In this document: positions 30,176-39,997 of the stretch, piece by piece
Position numbering within the stretch: the first letter of the stretch is position 1
How the letters are laid out: every line of letters starts with the position of its first letter
From: Muribaculaceae bacterium
GTDB lineage: Bacteria; Bacteroidota; Bacteroidia; Bacteroidales; Muribaculaceae
Length of the DNA: 64,000 bases
Assembly (NCBI GenBank): GCA_017409345.1
Contig: JAFQSX010000032.1
Location: forward strand, 1-64,000
Direction: 5' to 3'
Notes under the pieces: model-generated
What the model was told of the DNA's origin: nothing
Databases searched by the model: none
What the model saw: the letters and a program-made list of their open reading frames with translations, nothing else
Translations under genes and position numbers: made by a program

Positions 30176-33100
30176 TTAGACAATATCATTATTAGCATTG
30201 AGTTTCTTTGATTTTTTTACTTTTACTTTTTTTATTCCTAATGCTTTGCGCATTTTTTTGCGAGTTCGTTTTACTCCTACTGATGCAAACATACAATACA
30301 TCGCAGGAACAAAGAATAAGGTTAGGAATGTAGAGAATGTCAAACCACCGATAACGGCGATACCCATTGGTTTCCACATTTCGGCACCTTCACCCGAACT
30401 TACAGCCATAGGCACCATACCGAGAATAGTGGTTAATGCAGTCATTACGATAGGACGAAGACGAGATTCACCACCATCAACAACCGAAGTTCGAATTGAC
30501 ATGCCACGCTCGCGGTTAAGAGAGATGTAGTCAATGAGCACAATACCATTCTTTACAACGATACCTATCAACATGATACCACCAATCATTGACATTACAT
30601 TGAGGTTTTGCCCTGTTAGGAATAATAACAAGAAAATACCGGTAAATGCGAATGGTAATGATGTCATGATGATGCCCGGATATACATACGATTCAAATTG
30701 GGCTGCCATTACGATATATACCAATATGATGATTAGCAAGCCAAGCATCAACAAGTCGGCAAATGATTCTTGTTGGTCTTCGTAACTACCTGCGAGTTCG
30801 ATTGCGATACCTGCCGGAATGTCCATTTTGTCAATTTCTACTTGAGAAGCGGCAACAACTTCACTCATTGGAACGCCTGAAACGACAGTTGAAACGGTAA
30901 TGATACGTTCACGGTCTTTACGCTCAATAGTAGGAGGTGAGAAGCGTTCAACGACAGTACCCACATCTTTGATTCTGACTGCATTTCCATCTGCGCTATA
31001 AATGAGGATGTTTTCGATATCTTCGATTGAAGTACGATGCTCTGGAGCATACATTACTTTAATATCATATTCTTCACCATCTTCGCGATAAAGAGAAGCA
31101 ATACTACCATTGATGCGATTGCGAAGATATCCGGCTGCAGTTTGGAGATTCAATCCATATATAGCCAATTTCTCGCGGTCGAAATCTACTTGATATTCGG
31201 GTTGGTAATCTGAACGAGAGATGGTAATGTCGGCAGTTCCTTTGATGCCTTGTAGCACACGTCGGAGTTGTTGTGCGACTGAGTCGGTTGCTTCAAAGTC
31301 ATAGCCATATATTTCGTAGTCAATAGTTGATTGTCCACTCATACCACTGCCGCGGCTACCACCGACATTTACTTGTGCTTTTTTGAATTCGGGGTAGTTT
31401 TTGAGGTCTTGACGCATAAGGTCGGCAATCTCAACAATGCCACGATTACGATCGGCGACATTTACTAACTTGATGTTCATTGACACAATATGAGAACCAT
31501 TGTCTTGCAATGATGCAAAGGTGTTGTCGCTTGATGCTTGCCCGGTAGTATAGTTGAGTACATCGATTTCGGGATATTTTTCACGCCATTCATTGGCGAG
31601 ACGAGCGGTAACCTCATCGGCAATTTCAACTCGAGTGCCAATAGGAAGCTCAAGAGATACTCCTAAACGACCATTGTCGGATGTAGGGAAGAATTCTGTC
31701 CCCACAAATTTTAGCAAGAATATTGATGCTATAAAAATGACTGTACATACAATTATGGTTGAGATTTTGTGTCGTACAACAAATTCAAGAGAACGACCAT
31801 ACGCACGATCTATTGCATCAAGGCATTTGTTAATTGGGGTGAAAAATAATTGATAGATTTTTCCATGTTTTACACCTTTGCGAAGCAATTGAGAGCAAAG
31901 CATAGGAGTGAGAGACAAGGCACAAGTGGTAGATATAATCATCATGATTGTCACCATCCATCCGAGTTGTTGGAATAGCACCCCGGTCATACCTGTTACG
32001 AGTGTCAATGGGAAGAATACGGCAATCAATGTAAGAGTAGATGCGATAACCGATATACCCACCTCGTTGGTGCCATGGACGGCGGCTTGTTTCGGGTCGC
32101 TACCACGTTCAATATGGGTTGTTACGTTTTCAAGTACCACAATAGCATCGTCCACCACCATACCGATAGAGATTGAAAGGGATGATAGAGAGATGATGTT
32201 GAGGCTTGTTCCGGTCATTGCAAGGTAAATAAACGATGCAATCAATGAGATAGGAATGGTGATACAAATAATCATTGTAGCGCGCCAACGCCCAAGGAAA
32301 CTAAACACCACAATAACCACAAATAATAGGGCATACAACACGGTTTCGACGAGTGAGTTGATAGTGTTGCGAATGTTTTCAGATGTATCTACGATGATAC
32401 CGAGTTTGACATCGGCAGGGAGTCGCTTTTGAAGAGAAGGAAGCATCTCAAGCACTTTGTTTGAGATTTCAACCGAGTTGGCTCCAGATTGTTTTTGAAT
32501 AATAACCATTGCACCTTTGATGCCATCGGTGTGAGTTTGTTGAGCACGTTCTTCAAGAGAGTCGTCAATTCGGGCTACATCTTTAAGATAGATGTTTTTG
32601 CCATTTTGAGAGCCTACTACGATGTTGCTCATTTGCTCGGGTGAAACAAACTCACCTTGTACACGCAATGAGTATGTGTCAGAACCGATATCAAAGTTAC
32701 CACCGGGAATGTTGCGGTTTTCAGCGGCAATGAGAGCTGAGATTGATTCAATAGTGAGATTGTAAGCCTCAAGGCGTACTGGGTCAACATATACGTGAAT
32801 TTCACGTTTAGGTGCACCTGAAATAGAAACCGAACCGACTCCATCAACACGTGCCAATGGGTTGGCAACAGCATCGTCAAGAATCTTGTATAGCCCTGGC
32901 ATACTTTCATCGGCTTGTACCGATAACAACATGATAGGAATCATGTCGGTACTAAACTTGAAGATGATGGGGTTCTCTGCGTCATCGGGCAGAGAACTTT
33001 CGACCATATCTAGTTTGTCGCGCACATCATTGGTCAGCGCGTCAATATCATAACCAAATTCAAATTCAAGAGTAATAACTGAAATGTTTTCTCTTGATTT

Positions 33101-33346
33101 AGAAGATATGTGTTTAAGGTGCTCTACCGAGTTGAGGGTATTCTCAAGAGGGCGAGTCACATTTTGTTCAATATCTTGGGCACTAGCCCCCGGATATGCA
33201 GTCATTACCATGATGGTATTGGTCTCAATATCGGGGAAAAGGTCGATTGGTAGAGTAGAAAGCGAGAAAAGACCCATAATGGTTATGGCAACGAAACATA
33301 GCGTTGTCATAATAGGTCGTTTTACCGCACTTGAATATAAACTCAT
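30176..33346 (-). CDS. RND efflux transporter, HAE1/AcrB family
   Basis: Inner membrane proton-driven pump, 1056 residues, the standard length. N-terminal TM1 (RPIMTTLCFVAITIMGLFSLSTLPIDLFPDIE), two large periplasmic loops, and the TM4 proton-relay segment GMVVDDAIVVLENV with two Asp. The C-terminal half repeats the pattern (MIGGIMLIGIVVKNGIVLIDY). The end is Lys-rich. It is the inner membrane part of a three-component system with the adaptor gene 40 nt upstream and TolC-type gene before it. Substrate specificity (drugs or bile acids) cannot be read from sequence. Confidence 0.95.
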   Translation of the reverse strand: MSLYSSAVKRPIMTTLCFVAITIMGLFSLSTLPIDLFPDIETNTIMVMTAYPGASAQDIEQNVTRPLENTLNSVEHLKHISSKSRENISVITLEFEFGYDIDALTNDVRDKLDMVESSLPDDAENPIIFKFSTDMIPIMLLSVQADESMPGLYKILDDAVANPLARVDGVGSVSISGAPKREIHVYVDPVRLEAYNLTIESISALIAAENRNIPGGNFDIGSDTYSLRVQGEFVSPEQMSNIVVGSQNGKNIYLKDVARIDDSLEERAQQTHTDGIKGAMVIIQKQSGANSVEISNKVLEMLPSLQKRLPADVKLGIIVDTSENIRNTINSLVETVLYALLFVVIVVFSFLGRWRATMIICITIPISLIASFIYLAMTGTSLNIISLSSLSISIGMVVDDAIVVLENVTTHIERGSDPKQAAVHGTNEVGISVIASTLTLIAVFFPLTLVTGMTGVLFQQLGWMVTIMMIISTTCALSLTPMLCSQLLRKGVKHGKIYQLFFTPINKCLDAIDRAYGRSLEFVVRHKISTIIVCTVIFIASIFLLKFVGTEFFPTSDNGRLGVSLELPIGTRVEIADEVTARLANEWREKYPEIDVLNYTTGQASSDNTFASLQDNGSHIVSMNIKLVNVADRNRGIVEIADLMRQDLKNYPEFKKAQVNVGGSRGSGMSGQSTIDYEIYGYDFEATDSVAQQLRRVLQGIKGTADITISRSDYQPEYQVDFDREKLAIYGLNLQTAAGYLRNRINGSIASLYREDGEEYDIKVMYAPEHRTSIEDIENILIYSADGNAVRIKDVGTVVERFSPPTIERKDRERIITVSTVVSGVPMSEVVAASQVEIDKMDIPAGIAIELAGSYEDQQESFADLLMLGLLIIILVYIVMAAQFESYVYPGIIMTSLPFAFTGIFLLLFLTGQNLNVMSMIGGIMLIGIVVKNGIVLIDYISLNRERGMSIRTSVVDGGESRLRPIVMTALTTILGMVPMAVSSGEGAEMWKPMGIAVIGGLTFSTFLTLFFVPAMYCMFASVGVKRTRKKMRKALGIKKVKVKKSKKLNANNDIV

Positions 33347-33386
33347 GATTGTGAGATGTTATGTTGTGGTTAATATGTTTTTATGA

Positions 33387-34484
33387 TTATTTTTTTATAG
33401 AGTCATTTTGAGTAGTATCGGCAGCATTTGATTGAGTTGCATTACCATTGGCTTCGCGATTGATTAGTTCAACTTTAGAGCCATTGATGAGTTGCGCTTG
33501 GCCGGTAATTACTACGAGGTCTCCATCTTCAACTCCGGAGATGATTTCATAAGAGTCATTGATGCGTTGTCCAAGTTCCACTTTGTTATATGATACTTTA
33601 CCATCTTTATATACATATACATATCTATTACCCGAACCTTGTTGTTTTACGACTGCACGATCGGGGACAACAACGTGTTTTTCTGTGCCATGATTGATTT
33701 CTACACGAGCAAACATACCCGGTTTGATGCGTTGGTTGTTATTTGCGATGCTGATCTCAACGGCAAATGTGCGAGTTCGAGAGTCAATAGTGGGGTGAAT
33801 GCGTTTGATGCGACCGCTAAATGACTCATTGGGGAATGCATCAAATTTAACATCTACATGCATACCATTTTTAAGTTTTGAATAATCGTTTTCTGTAACA
33901 TTGATCATAGCGATAACTGTTGGGCTGAGTTGACCAACGGTTAAGATAGGAGATCCTCCTGTCATGTCACCCGGGTCATAATTGCGAGCAGTTACAACTC
34001 CATTGATAGGAGAAGTGAGGACTGTGTTCTCCATCATGTTACGATATTGACTTTTAAGCGCGTCGAGTTCGGTTTTGCGTAGGTCAACGGCTTGTTGAGT
34101 TCCAGAACCGATTTCAAGTAAGTTTTTTGCACGTTCATATTCAATTTGGGCGAGGTCGAGGCGCACCTTTAATTGGTCTGTATTTGCTTTGTCGAGAATG
34201 ACAAGCGTTTGTCCTCGTCTTACTTGTGAACCCACATCAACCAATATTTGTTTGATGCGATTAGGGGTTGACGGAGAGATGTTGTTGAGGTTGTCAACTT
34301 CAACAGTCGCAGTATATTCTTTGATTTGCGACACATCTTGAGATGATACTTTTTTTACGTCAACTCTAGGGAGTTCTTCTACTGTTGTTTGTTGTGCTTG
34401 TGCTGATTCTTCCTCTTTAGAAGAACATGCTATCATTGTTGTAGCAATAGCAATGTAGATTGGTAATTTGCGATATATTTTCAT
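33387..34484 (-). CDS. RND periplasmic adaptor (membrane fusion protein)
   Basis: A 365-residue lipoprotein with lipobox IACS (about residue 20). Barrel-sandwich lipoyl halves (GSQVRRGQTLVILD and VLTSPINGVVTARNYDPGD) flank an alpha-helical hairpin (LDLAQIEYERAKNLLEIGSGTQQAVDLRKTELDALKSQY). Beta-barrel and membrane-proximal domains follow (FDAFPNESFSGRIKRIHP, VPDRAVVKQQGSGNRYVYV). The tail is Asn/Thr/Asp-rich. It links the pump and the TolC-type channel; gaps are 40 nt on both sides. Confidence 0.94.
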   Translation of the reverse strand: MKIYRKLPIYIAIATTMIACSSKEEESAQAQQTTVEELPRVDVKKVSSQDVSQIKEYTATVEVDNLNNISPSTPNRIKQILVDVGSQVRRGQTLVILDKANTDQLKVRLDLAQIEYERAKNLLEIGSGTQQAVDLRKTELDALKSQYRNMMENTVLTSPINGVVTARNYDPGDMTGGSPILTVGQLSPTVIAMINVTENDYSKLKNGMHVDVKFDAFPNESFSGRIKRIHPTIDSRTRTFAVEISIANNNQRIKPGMFARVEINHGTEKHVVVPDRAVVKQQGSGNRYVYVYKDGKVSYNKVELGQRINDSYEIISGVEDGDLVVITGQAQLINGSKVELINREANGNATQSNAADTTQNDSIKK

Positions 34485-34524
34485 ATAGATATGTTTTTTG
34501 CTAATGGAGTATATATTTGTTTGA

Positions 34525-35973
34525 TTAATCTTCGCTAGTATATTGGTCTATGTTGGCACTGCCAAGCAATAATTCAAGATCGTTGTTAGCGATGAGGTAG
34601 TTAAATATTGCTTGATAGTATGCGAGTTTAGAGCGAGTTAAGGCTAATTCTGAATCACGAAGGTTGAGATATGAAGCAGCGCCTATTTTGAAACTCTTTT
34701 CCATGATGTCGTGAGCCTTTTCGGCTTGTTTTACACTTTCGGCACATGAAGAAATTTGTTTAACGTTTTGGTTTATATTGTCAATAGCTAAATCTACTTG
34801 CATATTTATTGCGCGTTCAAGATTTTCGCGTTGGAATTTCATTTCGTTGACTTGAATTTCGGCTTGTTTGATTTTAGTATATCGTTGTCCCCCTTGGAAA
34901 ATCGGGATTGAGAGGGATAATCCTACTGTAGAATATGGACTCCAACGGAAATTTTTAAAAGGATTGCCATCTGACATAGAAGTCCAGTTATAGTTTGCGC
35001 TGAGGGCGAGGGTAGGATACCATGCCATCTTTTGAACTTCAAGGACATCTTTTAATGAACGAGTTTGCAAATCAAGCATTTTTAAGTCGGAGTTTTGATC
35101 GATTGATCGATTGATCGAAAGGACATCGTCGTACATTGTCTTTTCATAATCGGAAAGAGTTGTTGTGGGTTCAAATGGAATTGCTACATCCATACCCATC
35201 AATATTGACATTTGAAGTTTTGCTTGTTTGATTGCAATCTCGGCTTGTAAAAGTTCGGGTTCCACATTTTTTACCGCAACAGAAGTTCTTAAAACATCGT
35301 ATTCAGATGCAGCCCCCAACTCAAATTGTTTAGAGTAGATCTCATGAGTAACTTTTGCGTTTTCGTAGTTGTCAAGAATTACTTTATAAGAGTCTTTTGC
35401 AAGCAAAAGAGCGTAGTATGCTGATTTAACTTGATTGATTAGATCAAGGCGTGATTTGCGAGCCGTTTCAACTGATTGTAAAATTTGGCTATCACTTAGG
35501 TTGAGAGATTTCCATAATTGAGGTGCGATAAGAGGCATTGATGCAGAGAATCCCATTGACCATGAGTTGTCAAGCCCCATTTTTATGCCACCATCACTTG
35601 ATGCTTTGCGGCTTGCTGCTTCACTTTCGCTCCCTTCTGTGCCTGTAGCACCTTCAGTTGACCCTGACGCCGAACCACCACCAAGAGCTCCCATATTGAG
35701 ATACATTACTTGTTTGGCTATAGTGCGACTATATTGTGCACCAAAACTGATACTGGGGAGAAGTTGGCCTAAAGTTTCTTTTTTAGAATAGTCCATTCTC
35801 TCAATTTCCATGTCGGCCACTTTGATAGTGGGGTTTTCGCTGAGGGCAATAGTGATACATTGATCAAGCGAAAGGGCAAGTGTGTCATTATAGCTCTCTT
35901 CTTGAGCATAAGAAGGGAGAACTGCTCCTATGCAAAATGATGCAATTAAAGATTTTATTGAGATTATTTTCAT
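34525..35973 (-). CDS. TolC-family outer membrane efflux channel
   Basis: A 482-residue outer membrane protein with signal peptide (SLIASFCIGAVLPSYA) and two OEP repeats (about 35-250 and 260-475), for example LSLDQCITIALSENPTIKVA and LVNEMKFQRENLERAI-like helices. Unusual: a Gly/Ser/Glu-rich insertion of about 35 residues near 95-130 (GGGSASGSTEGATGTEGSES and following), in the position of an extracellular or strand-connecting loop. First gene of the operon; a TAATTTTG -7 box (36004-36011, minus) lies 30 nt upstream. Confidence 0.93.
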   Translation of the reverse strand: MKIISIKSLIASFCIGAVLPSYAQEESYNDTLALSLDQCITIALSENPTIKVADMEIERMDYSKKETLGQLLPSISFGAQYSRTIAKQVMYLNMGALGGGSASGSTEGATGTEGSESEAASRKASSDGGIKMGLDNSWSMGFSASMPLIAPQLWKSLNLSDSQILQSVETARKSRLDLINQVKSAYYALLLAKDSYKVILDNYENAKVTHEIYSKQFELGAASEYDVLRTSVAVKNVEPELLQAEIAIKQAKLQMSILMGMDVAIPFEPTTTLSDYEKTMYDDVLSINRSIDQNSDLKMLDLQTRSLKDVLEVQKMAWYPTLALSANYNWTSMSDGNPFKNFRWSPYSTVGLSLSIPIFQGGQRYTKIKQAEIQVNEMKFQRENLERAINMQVDLAIDNINQNVKQISSCAESVKQAEKAHDIMEKSFKIGAASYLNLRDSELALTRSKLAYYQAIFNYLIANNDLELLLGSANIDQYTSED

Positions 35974-36047
35974 AATATATTTATGTGTAACTTAAAATTC
36001 GTGCAAAATTAATGCAAATCCATCGTATATTAAATTGAGAAATCATA

Positions 36048-36085
36048 AAAAATGCCAAAAGTGCCAATTAAATAGCACTTTTGGC
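36048..36085 (-). terminator. Terminator of ilvA
   Basis: A perfect 11-bp stem pairs 36054-36064 with 36075-36085 (GCCAAAAGTGC against GCACTTTTGGC). A TTTTTTAT tail follows on the minus strand. It ends about 30 nt past the ilvA stop. Confidence 0.85.
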
Positions 36086-36114
36086 GTAGATTTTCCCAAA
36101 AATGAGGAGTTGTG

Positions 36115-37317
36115 TTAATTTATAACACAATATCCGGCTTCGCTCAACCCTCGTCTAATTGTTTCGATGTGGTTGTGATTTAGAGTTTCAAGTTCTATGC
36201 GAAGGATACAACCATTAATCTCGGAACTTGCATTGATGCGTTCATGAGATACCGATAAAATGTTTCCTCCCAAATCGGCGATGATGTTGCAGACACCTGA
36301 TAGTTGACCGGGTTTGTCATAAAGGTCAATTTTGAAGGTGTAGTTACGTCCACTTTTTGACAACCCTCGTGTAATTACGCGACTCAATGTTGTAACATCA
36401 ATATTCCCTCCTGAAACCAAGCACACGACTTTTTTTCCTTTGATGGGGACTTTGTTAAACATTGCCGCGGCTACAGCAACGGCTCCGGCTCCTTCAGCGA
36501 CAAGTTTGTGTTGCTCAAGCAGGGCAAGTATTGCTGCCGCAATTTCATCATCGCTTACGGTAACTACTTCATCAACATATTTGTTGCACAATTCAAATGT
36601 GTTGATGCCCGGTTCTTTAACGGCGATGCCATCGGCGATTGTCGAAACTGCCGACAAATGTTGTATTTTTCCTTCTTGAAGAGAGGTTGCCATACTTGGG
36701 GCTCCCGATGATTGCACTCCATAAACTTTTATATTGGGGTGTAGTGATTTTATTGCAAATGCTACTCCTGATGCTAATCCTCCACCTCCAATGGGTACTA
36801 TTACGGCTTCTACATCGGGAAGCTCTTCTAGGATTTCAAGACCTATTGTCCCTTGGCCTGCAATGACCTTGGGGTCGTCAAAGGGATGTACAAAAGTGTA
36901 ACCTTTTTCTTCGCGTAGTTGTAATGCTTTCATGTAGGCATCATCGTAAACACCGGGGACTAGGCACACATCGGCACCATAACCTTTTGTTGCTTCAACT
37001 TTTGAGATTGGAGCACTTGCAGGGAGGCATATTAATGCTTTTATGCCGTTGTGAGATGCTCCGAAAGCAACTCCTTGAGCATGATTGCCGGCAGAACAAG
37101 CAATTACTCCTCGCGATTTTTCTTCATCGGTTAATTGTGATATCTTATAATAAGCCCCACGCAATTTAAAAGACCCGGTATATTGCATGTTTTCGGGCTT
37201 GATATATATGTTGGCGTCGGGATTTAATCGTCGTGACCAGATAAGAGGAGTTTTGCGTAATACACTACTCAATACTTTTTTTGCATTATAAACTTCTTTG
37301 ATATCAAGATTTGTCAT
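36115..37317 (-). CDS. ilvA: Threonine ammonia-lyase
   Basis: PLP enzyme converting threonine to 2-oxobutyrate and ammonia, the first committed step toward isoleucine. K51 in GSFKLRGA is the PLP-binding Lys; SAGNHAQGVA and the glycine loop PIGGGGLASGVA hold the phosphate. A C-terminal ACT-like domain (about 320-400: YTFKIDLYDKPGQLSGVCNIIADLGGNIL) suggests allosteric control. The length of 400 is the short single-ACT type rather than the long E. coli IlvA. A TAAATTTG -7 box precedes it. Single-gene unit. Confidence 0.94.
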   Translation of the reverse strand: MTNLDIKEVYNAKKVLSSVLRKTPLIWSRRLNPDANIYIKPENMQYTGSFKLRGAYYKISQLTDEEKSRGVIACSAGNHAQGVAFGASHNGIKALICLPASAPISKVEATKGYGADVCLVPGVYDDAYMKALQLREEKGYTFVHPFDDPKVIAGQGTIGLEILEELPDVEAVIVPIGGGGLASGVAFAIKSLHPNIKVYGVQSSGAPSMATSLQEGKIQHLSAVSTIADGIAVKEPGINTFELCNKYVDEVVTVSDDEIAAAILALLEQHKLVAEGAGAVAVAAAMFNKVPIKGKKVVCLVSGGNIDVTTLSRVITRGLSKSGRNYTFKIDLYDKPGQLSGVCNIIADLGGNILSVSHERINASSEINGCILRIELETLNHNHIETIRRGLSEAGYCVIN

Positions 37318-37510
37318 ATTGTATTATTTAGTGTTGCAAATTTAATTAATATTTGAATATTAGCGACGAAAATTTTAATAAAAAAGTGTCAAATGCAAAT
37401 TGAAAGCAAAAAGGGTGCATTTCAAGAGAATATTAATTAAAAATGGGGATTTGCTTACAAAATGTAAATATTTTTTCTTGAAAATATATCGTCAATTAAA
37501 TAGTTTTTTG

Positions 37511-37518
37511 TAACTTTG
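37511..37518 (+). promoter_or_regulatory. Promoter -7 element of maeB
   Basis: TAACTTTG matches the -7 consensus about 85 nt upstream of the start codon. A clear TTTG -33 box at the right distance is not seen. Confidence 0.5.
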
Positions 37519-37604
37519 CACTTGATAACGAAGAAACGGATAAGTTTGTCTCGATTATTAGAGATTATACTACACAGAAACATAGACTTAAATTTAGATT
37601 TATT

Positions 37605-39899
37605 ATGCCAAAGGTAACAAAAGAAATGGCTCTCGATTACCACCGCGAAGGTAAATGCGGAAAAATCGAAGTGGTACCCACTAAACCTTATTCATCACAA
37701 AGTGATTTGGCTCTCGCATATTCTCCGGGAGTAGCATATCCATGCCTTGAAATAGAACAACGTCCAGAGGATGCTTATGAATACACAAGCAAAGGCAATC
37801 TTGTTGCCGTGATTTCAAATGGCACAGCGGTGCTTGGCTTGGGTGATATAGGAGCTCTTGCCGGAAAACCAGTAATGGAAGGTAAAGCATTGTTGTTTAA
37901 AATATTTGCCGGAATTGATTGCTTTGATATAGAGGTGGATGAAAAGGACCCTGATAAGTTTATTGAAATCGTAAAGAGCATATCTCCAACATTTGGAGGT
38001 ATTAACCTTGAAGATATAAAGGCTCCGGAATGTTTTGAAATTGAGCGTCGATTGAAAGAGGAATGTAATATTCCGGTAATGCATGATGACCAACATGGTA
38101 CAGCAATTATTTCAGCAGCAGGTTTGCTTAATGCTCTTGAACTCCAAGGGAAGAAAATTGAGGAGGCAAAACTTGTGGTAAATGGAGCGGGTGCAGCTGC
38201 CGTTTCGTGTACACGTCTTTATATTGCACTTGGTATTAAACCTGAAAATGTGGTGATGTGTGATAGTAAGGGTGTATTAAATAAGAAACGCAAAAATCTG
38301 AATGCTCAAAAACTTGAGTTTGCAACAGATAGAGATATTGATACTCTTGAAGACGCAATGAAGGGGGCCGATGTATTCCTCGGATTGTCGGTGAAAGATG
38401 TGGTTACTCCCGAAATGGTGCAATCAATGGCAAAAAATCCTATTGTGTTTGCTCTTGCTAATCCCGACCCCGAAATTGCTTATGATAAGGCTATCGCATC
38501 ACGTGCTGACTTGATTTTTGCAACCGGACGCTCTGATTATCCAAACCAAATTAACAATGTTCTTGGGTTCCCATATATTTTCCGTGGCGCTCTTGACTCG
38601 GGTGCAACAGCCATAAATGAAGAAATGAAACTTGCGGCAGTGCGTGCTATCGCAAAATTGGCAAAACAACCTGTGCCATCAGTGGTAAATGCAGCATATA
38701 ATATGACTGCATTGAAATTTGGTGCCGATTATATATTACCCAAGCCACTTGACCCACGACTATTGACAACTGTGGCTCCAGCTGTAGCCAAGGCTGCTAT
38801 GGAATCGGGTGTGGCCCGTCGTCCTATTGCTGATTGGGATGCATATTGTGCAAAACTCCGTCAATTGATGGGTTATGACAACAAGTTGATGCGTCGTTTT
38901 ACCGAAGAAGCAAAACGCAATCCAAAACGAGTGGTATTCTCCGAAGCAAATACCGACAACATGCTCCGTGCTGCGGCATCGGCTGCCCGTCAAGGCATCT
39001 GTATTCCAATATTATTGGGTAACGAAGAAATGATTGAAAAACGTGCTGCTCGTCTTGGCGTGAATATCGAAGGTCTTGAAATTGTAAACCTTCGCCATGA
39101 TCGTGAAGCCGATCGTCGTCATCGTTTCGCTACTATTCTTGCTCAAAAACGTCAACGTGCAGGGTTGACCTATCCTGAGGCTCTTGAGAAAATGTTTGAC
39201 CGTAACTACTTCGGTATGATGATGGTTGAAACAGGTGAGGCCGATGCATTTATTGCAGGAACTTATTCAGGTAGTCACCAAACAGGTGAGATTGCTAAAG
39301 AGGTTGTTGGAATCCGTCCAAGTTACAATCACTTTGCAACTATGCACATTATGAACACCAAGCGTGGTACATATTTCCTTGCCGATACAATGATTAATCA
39401 GACAAACGATGAAGATACGTTGTTTGATATCGCACGATTGGCTCGTCACTCGGTTGAATACTTTGCTCACGATCCTGTAATGGCAATGGTGTCATATAGC
39501 AACTTTGGCTCAAATTGTGAAAATGAATGTACTCGTGTCCATTCTGTTGTAGATAAATTACAACAACGCTATCCTGAGTTGCCTATTGATGGTGAAATGC
39601 AAGTGCACTATGCTCTTAATAAGAAATTACGCGATGAAAACTTCCCATTCTCTCGTTTGAAAGGTAAAGATGTTAATACTCTAATCTTCCCCAACTTGAG
39701 TGCTGCCAACACAGCCTATCGTATGATGCTTGAATTGGGTGTTGCGGAGGCTATTGGCCCAATCCAAATGGGATTGAATAAACCTATTCACTTTATCGCA
39801 GTAGATTCAGAAGTGCGTGATATTATCAACCTCACAACAATCGCAGTTCTTGATGCTGCCGTACTTGAAAAAGCCGGAGACAAGGTTGAAGATAAATAA
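37605..39899 (+). CDS. maeB: NADP-dependent malic enzyme fused to phosphotransacetylase domain
   Basis: A 764-residue fusion. Residues about 1-430 are the malic enzyme (malate to pyruvate plus CO2): [27 protein letters not shown], the HDDQHGTAI box and the nucleotide-binding [11 protein letters not shown]. Residues about 430-764 are a phosphotransacetylase-like domain ([24 protein letters not shown]) that in MaeB proteins acts as a regulatory rather than catalytic unit. It lies alone between a promoter and a strong terminator. Confidence 0.95.
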   Translation: MPKVTKEMALDYHREGKCGKIEVVPTKPYSSQSDLALAYSPGVAYPCLEIEQRPEDAYEYTSKGNLVAVISNGTAVLGLGDIGALAGKPVMEGKALLFKIFAGIDCFDIEVDEKDPDKFIEIVKSISPTFGGINLEDIKAPECFEIERRLKEECNIPVMHDDQHGTAIISAAGLLNALELQGKKIEEAKLVVNGAGAAAVSCTRLYIALGIKPENVVMCDSKGVLNKKRKNLNAQKLEFATDRDIDTLEDAMKGADVFLGLSVKDVVTPEMVQSMAKNPIVFALANPDPEIAYDKAIASRADLIFATGRSDYPNQINNVLGFPYIFRGALDSGATAINEEMKLAAVRAIAKLAKQPVPSVVNAAYNMTALKFGADYILPKPLDPRLLTTVAPAVAKAAMESGVARRPIADWDAYCAKLRQLMGYDNKLMRRFTEEAKRNPKRVVFSEANTDNMLRAAASAARQGICIPILLGNEEMIEKRAARLGVNIEGLEIVNLRHDREADRRHRFATILAQKRQRAGLTYPEALEKMFDRNYFGMMMVETGEADAFIAGTYSGSHQTGEIAKEVVGIRPSYNHFATMHIMNTKRGTYFLADTMINQTNDEDTLFDIARLARHSVEYFAHDPVMAMVSYSNFGSNCENECTRVHSVVDKLQQRYPELPIDGEMQVHYALNKKLRDENFPFSRLKGKDVNTLIFPNLSAANTAYRMMLELGVAEAIGPIQMGLNKPIHFIAVDSEVRDIINLTTIAVLDAAVLEKAGDKVEDK

Positions 39900-39918
39900 A
39901 TTTGAATAAAATAAAGGT

Positions 39919-39965
39919 AAGAGTCCACAATTAATGTTCAATTGTGGACTCTTGTTGTTTTTTTA
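39919..39965 (+). terminator. Terminator of maeB
   Basis: A 14-bp perfect stem pairs 39919-39932 with 39940-39953, followed by TGTTGTTTTTTTT. The next promoter (TAATTTTG, 39967-39974) begins right after it. Confidence 0.85.
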
Positions 39966-39997
39966 CTAATTTTGTAGAAAAATAGATCGTTTAGCAA

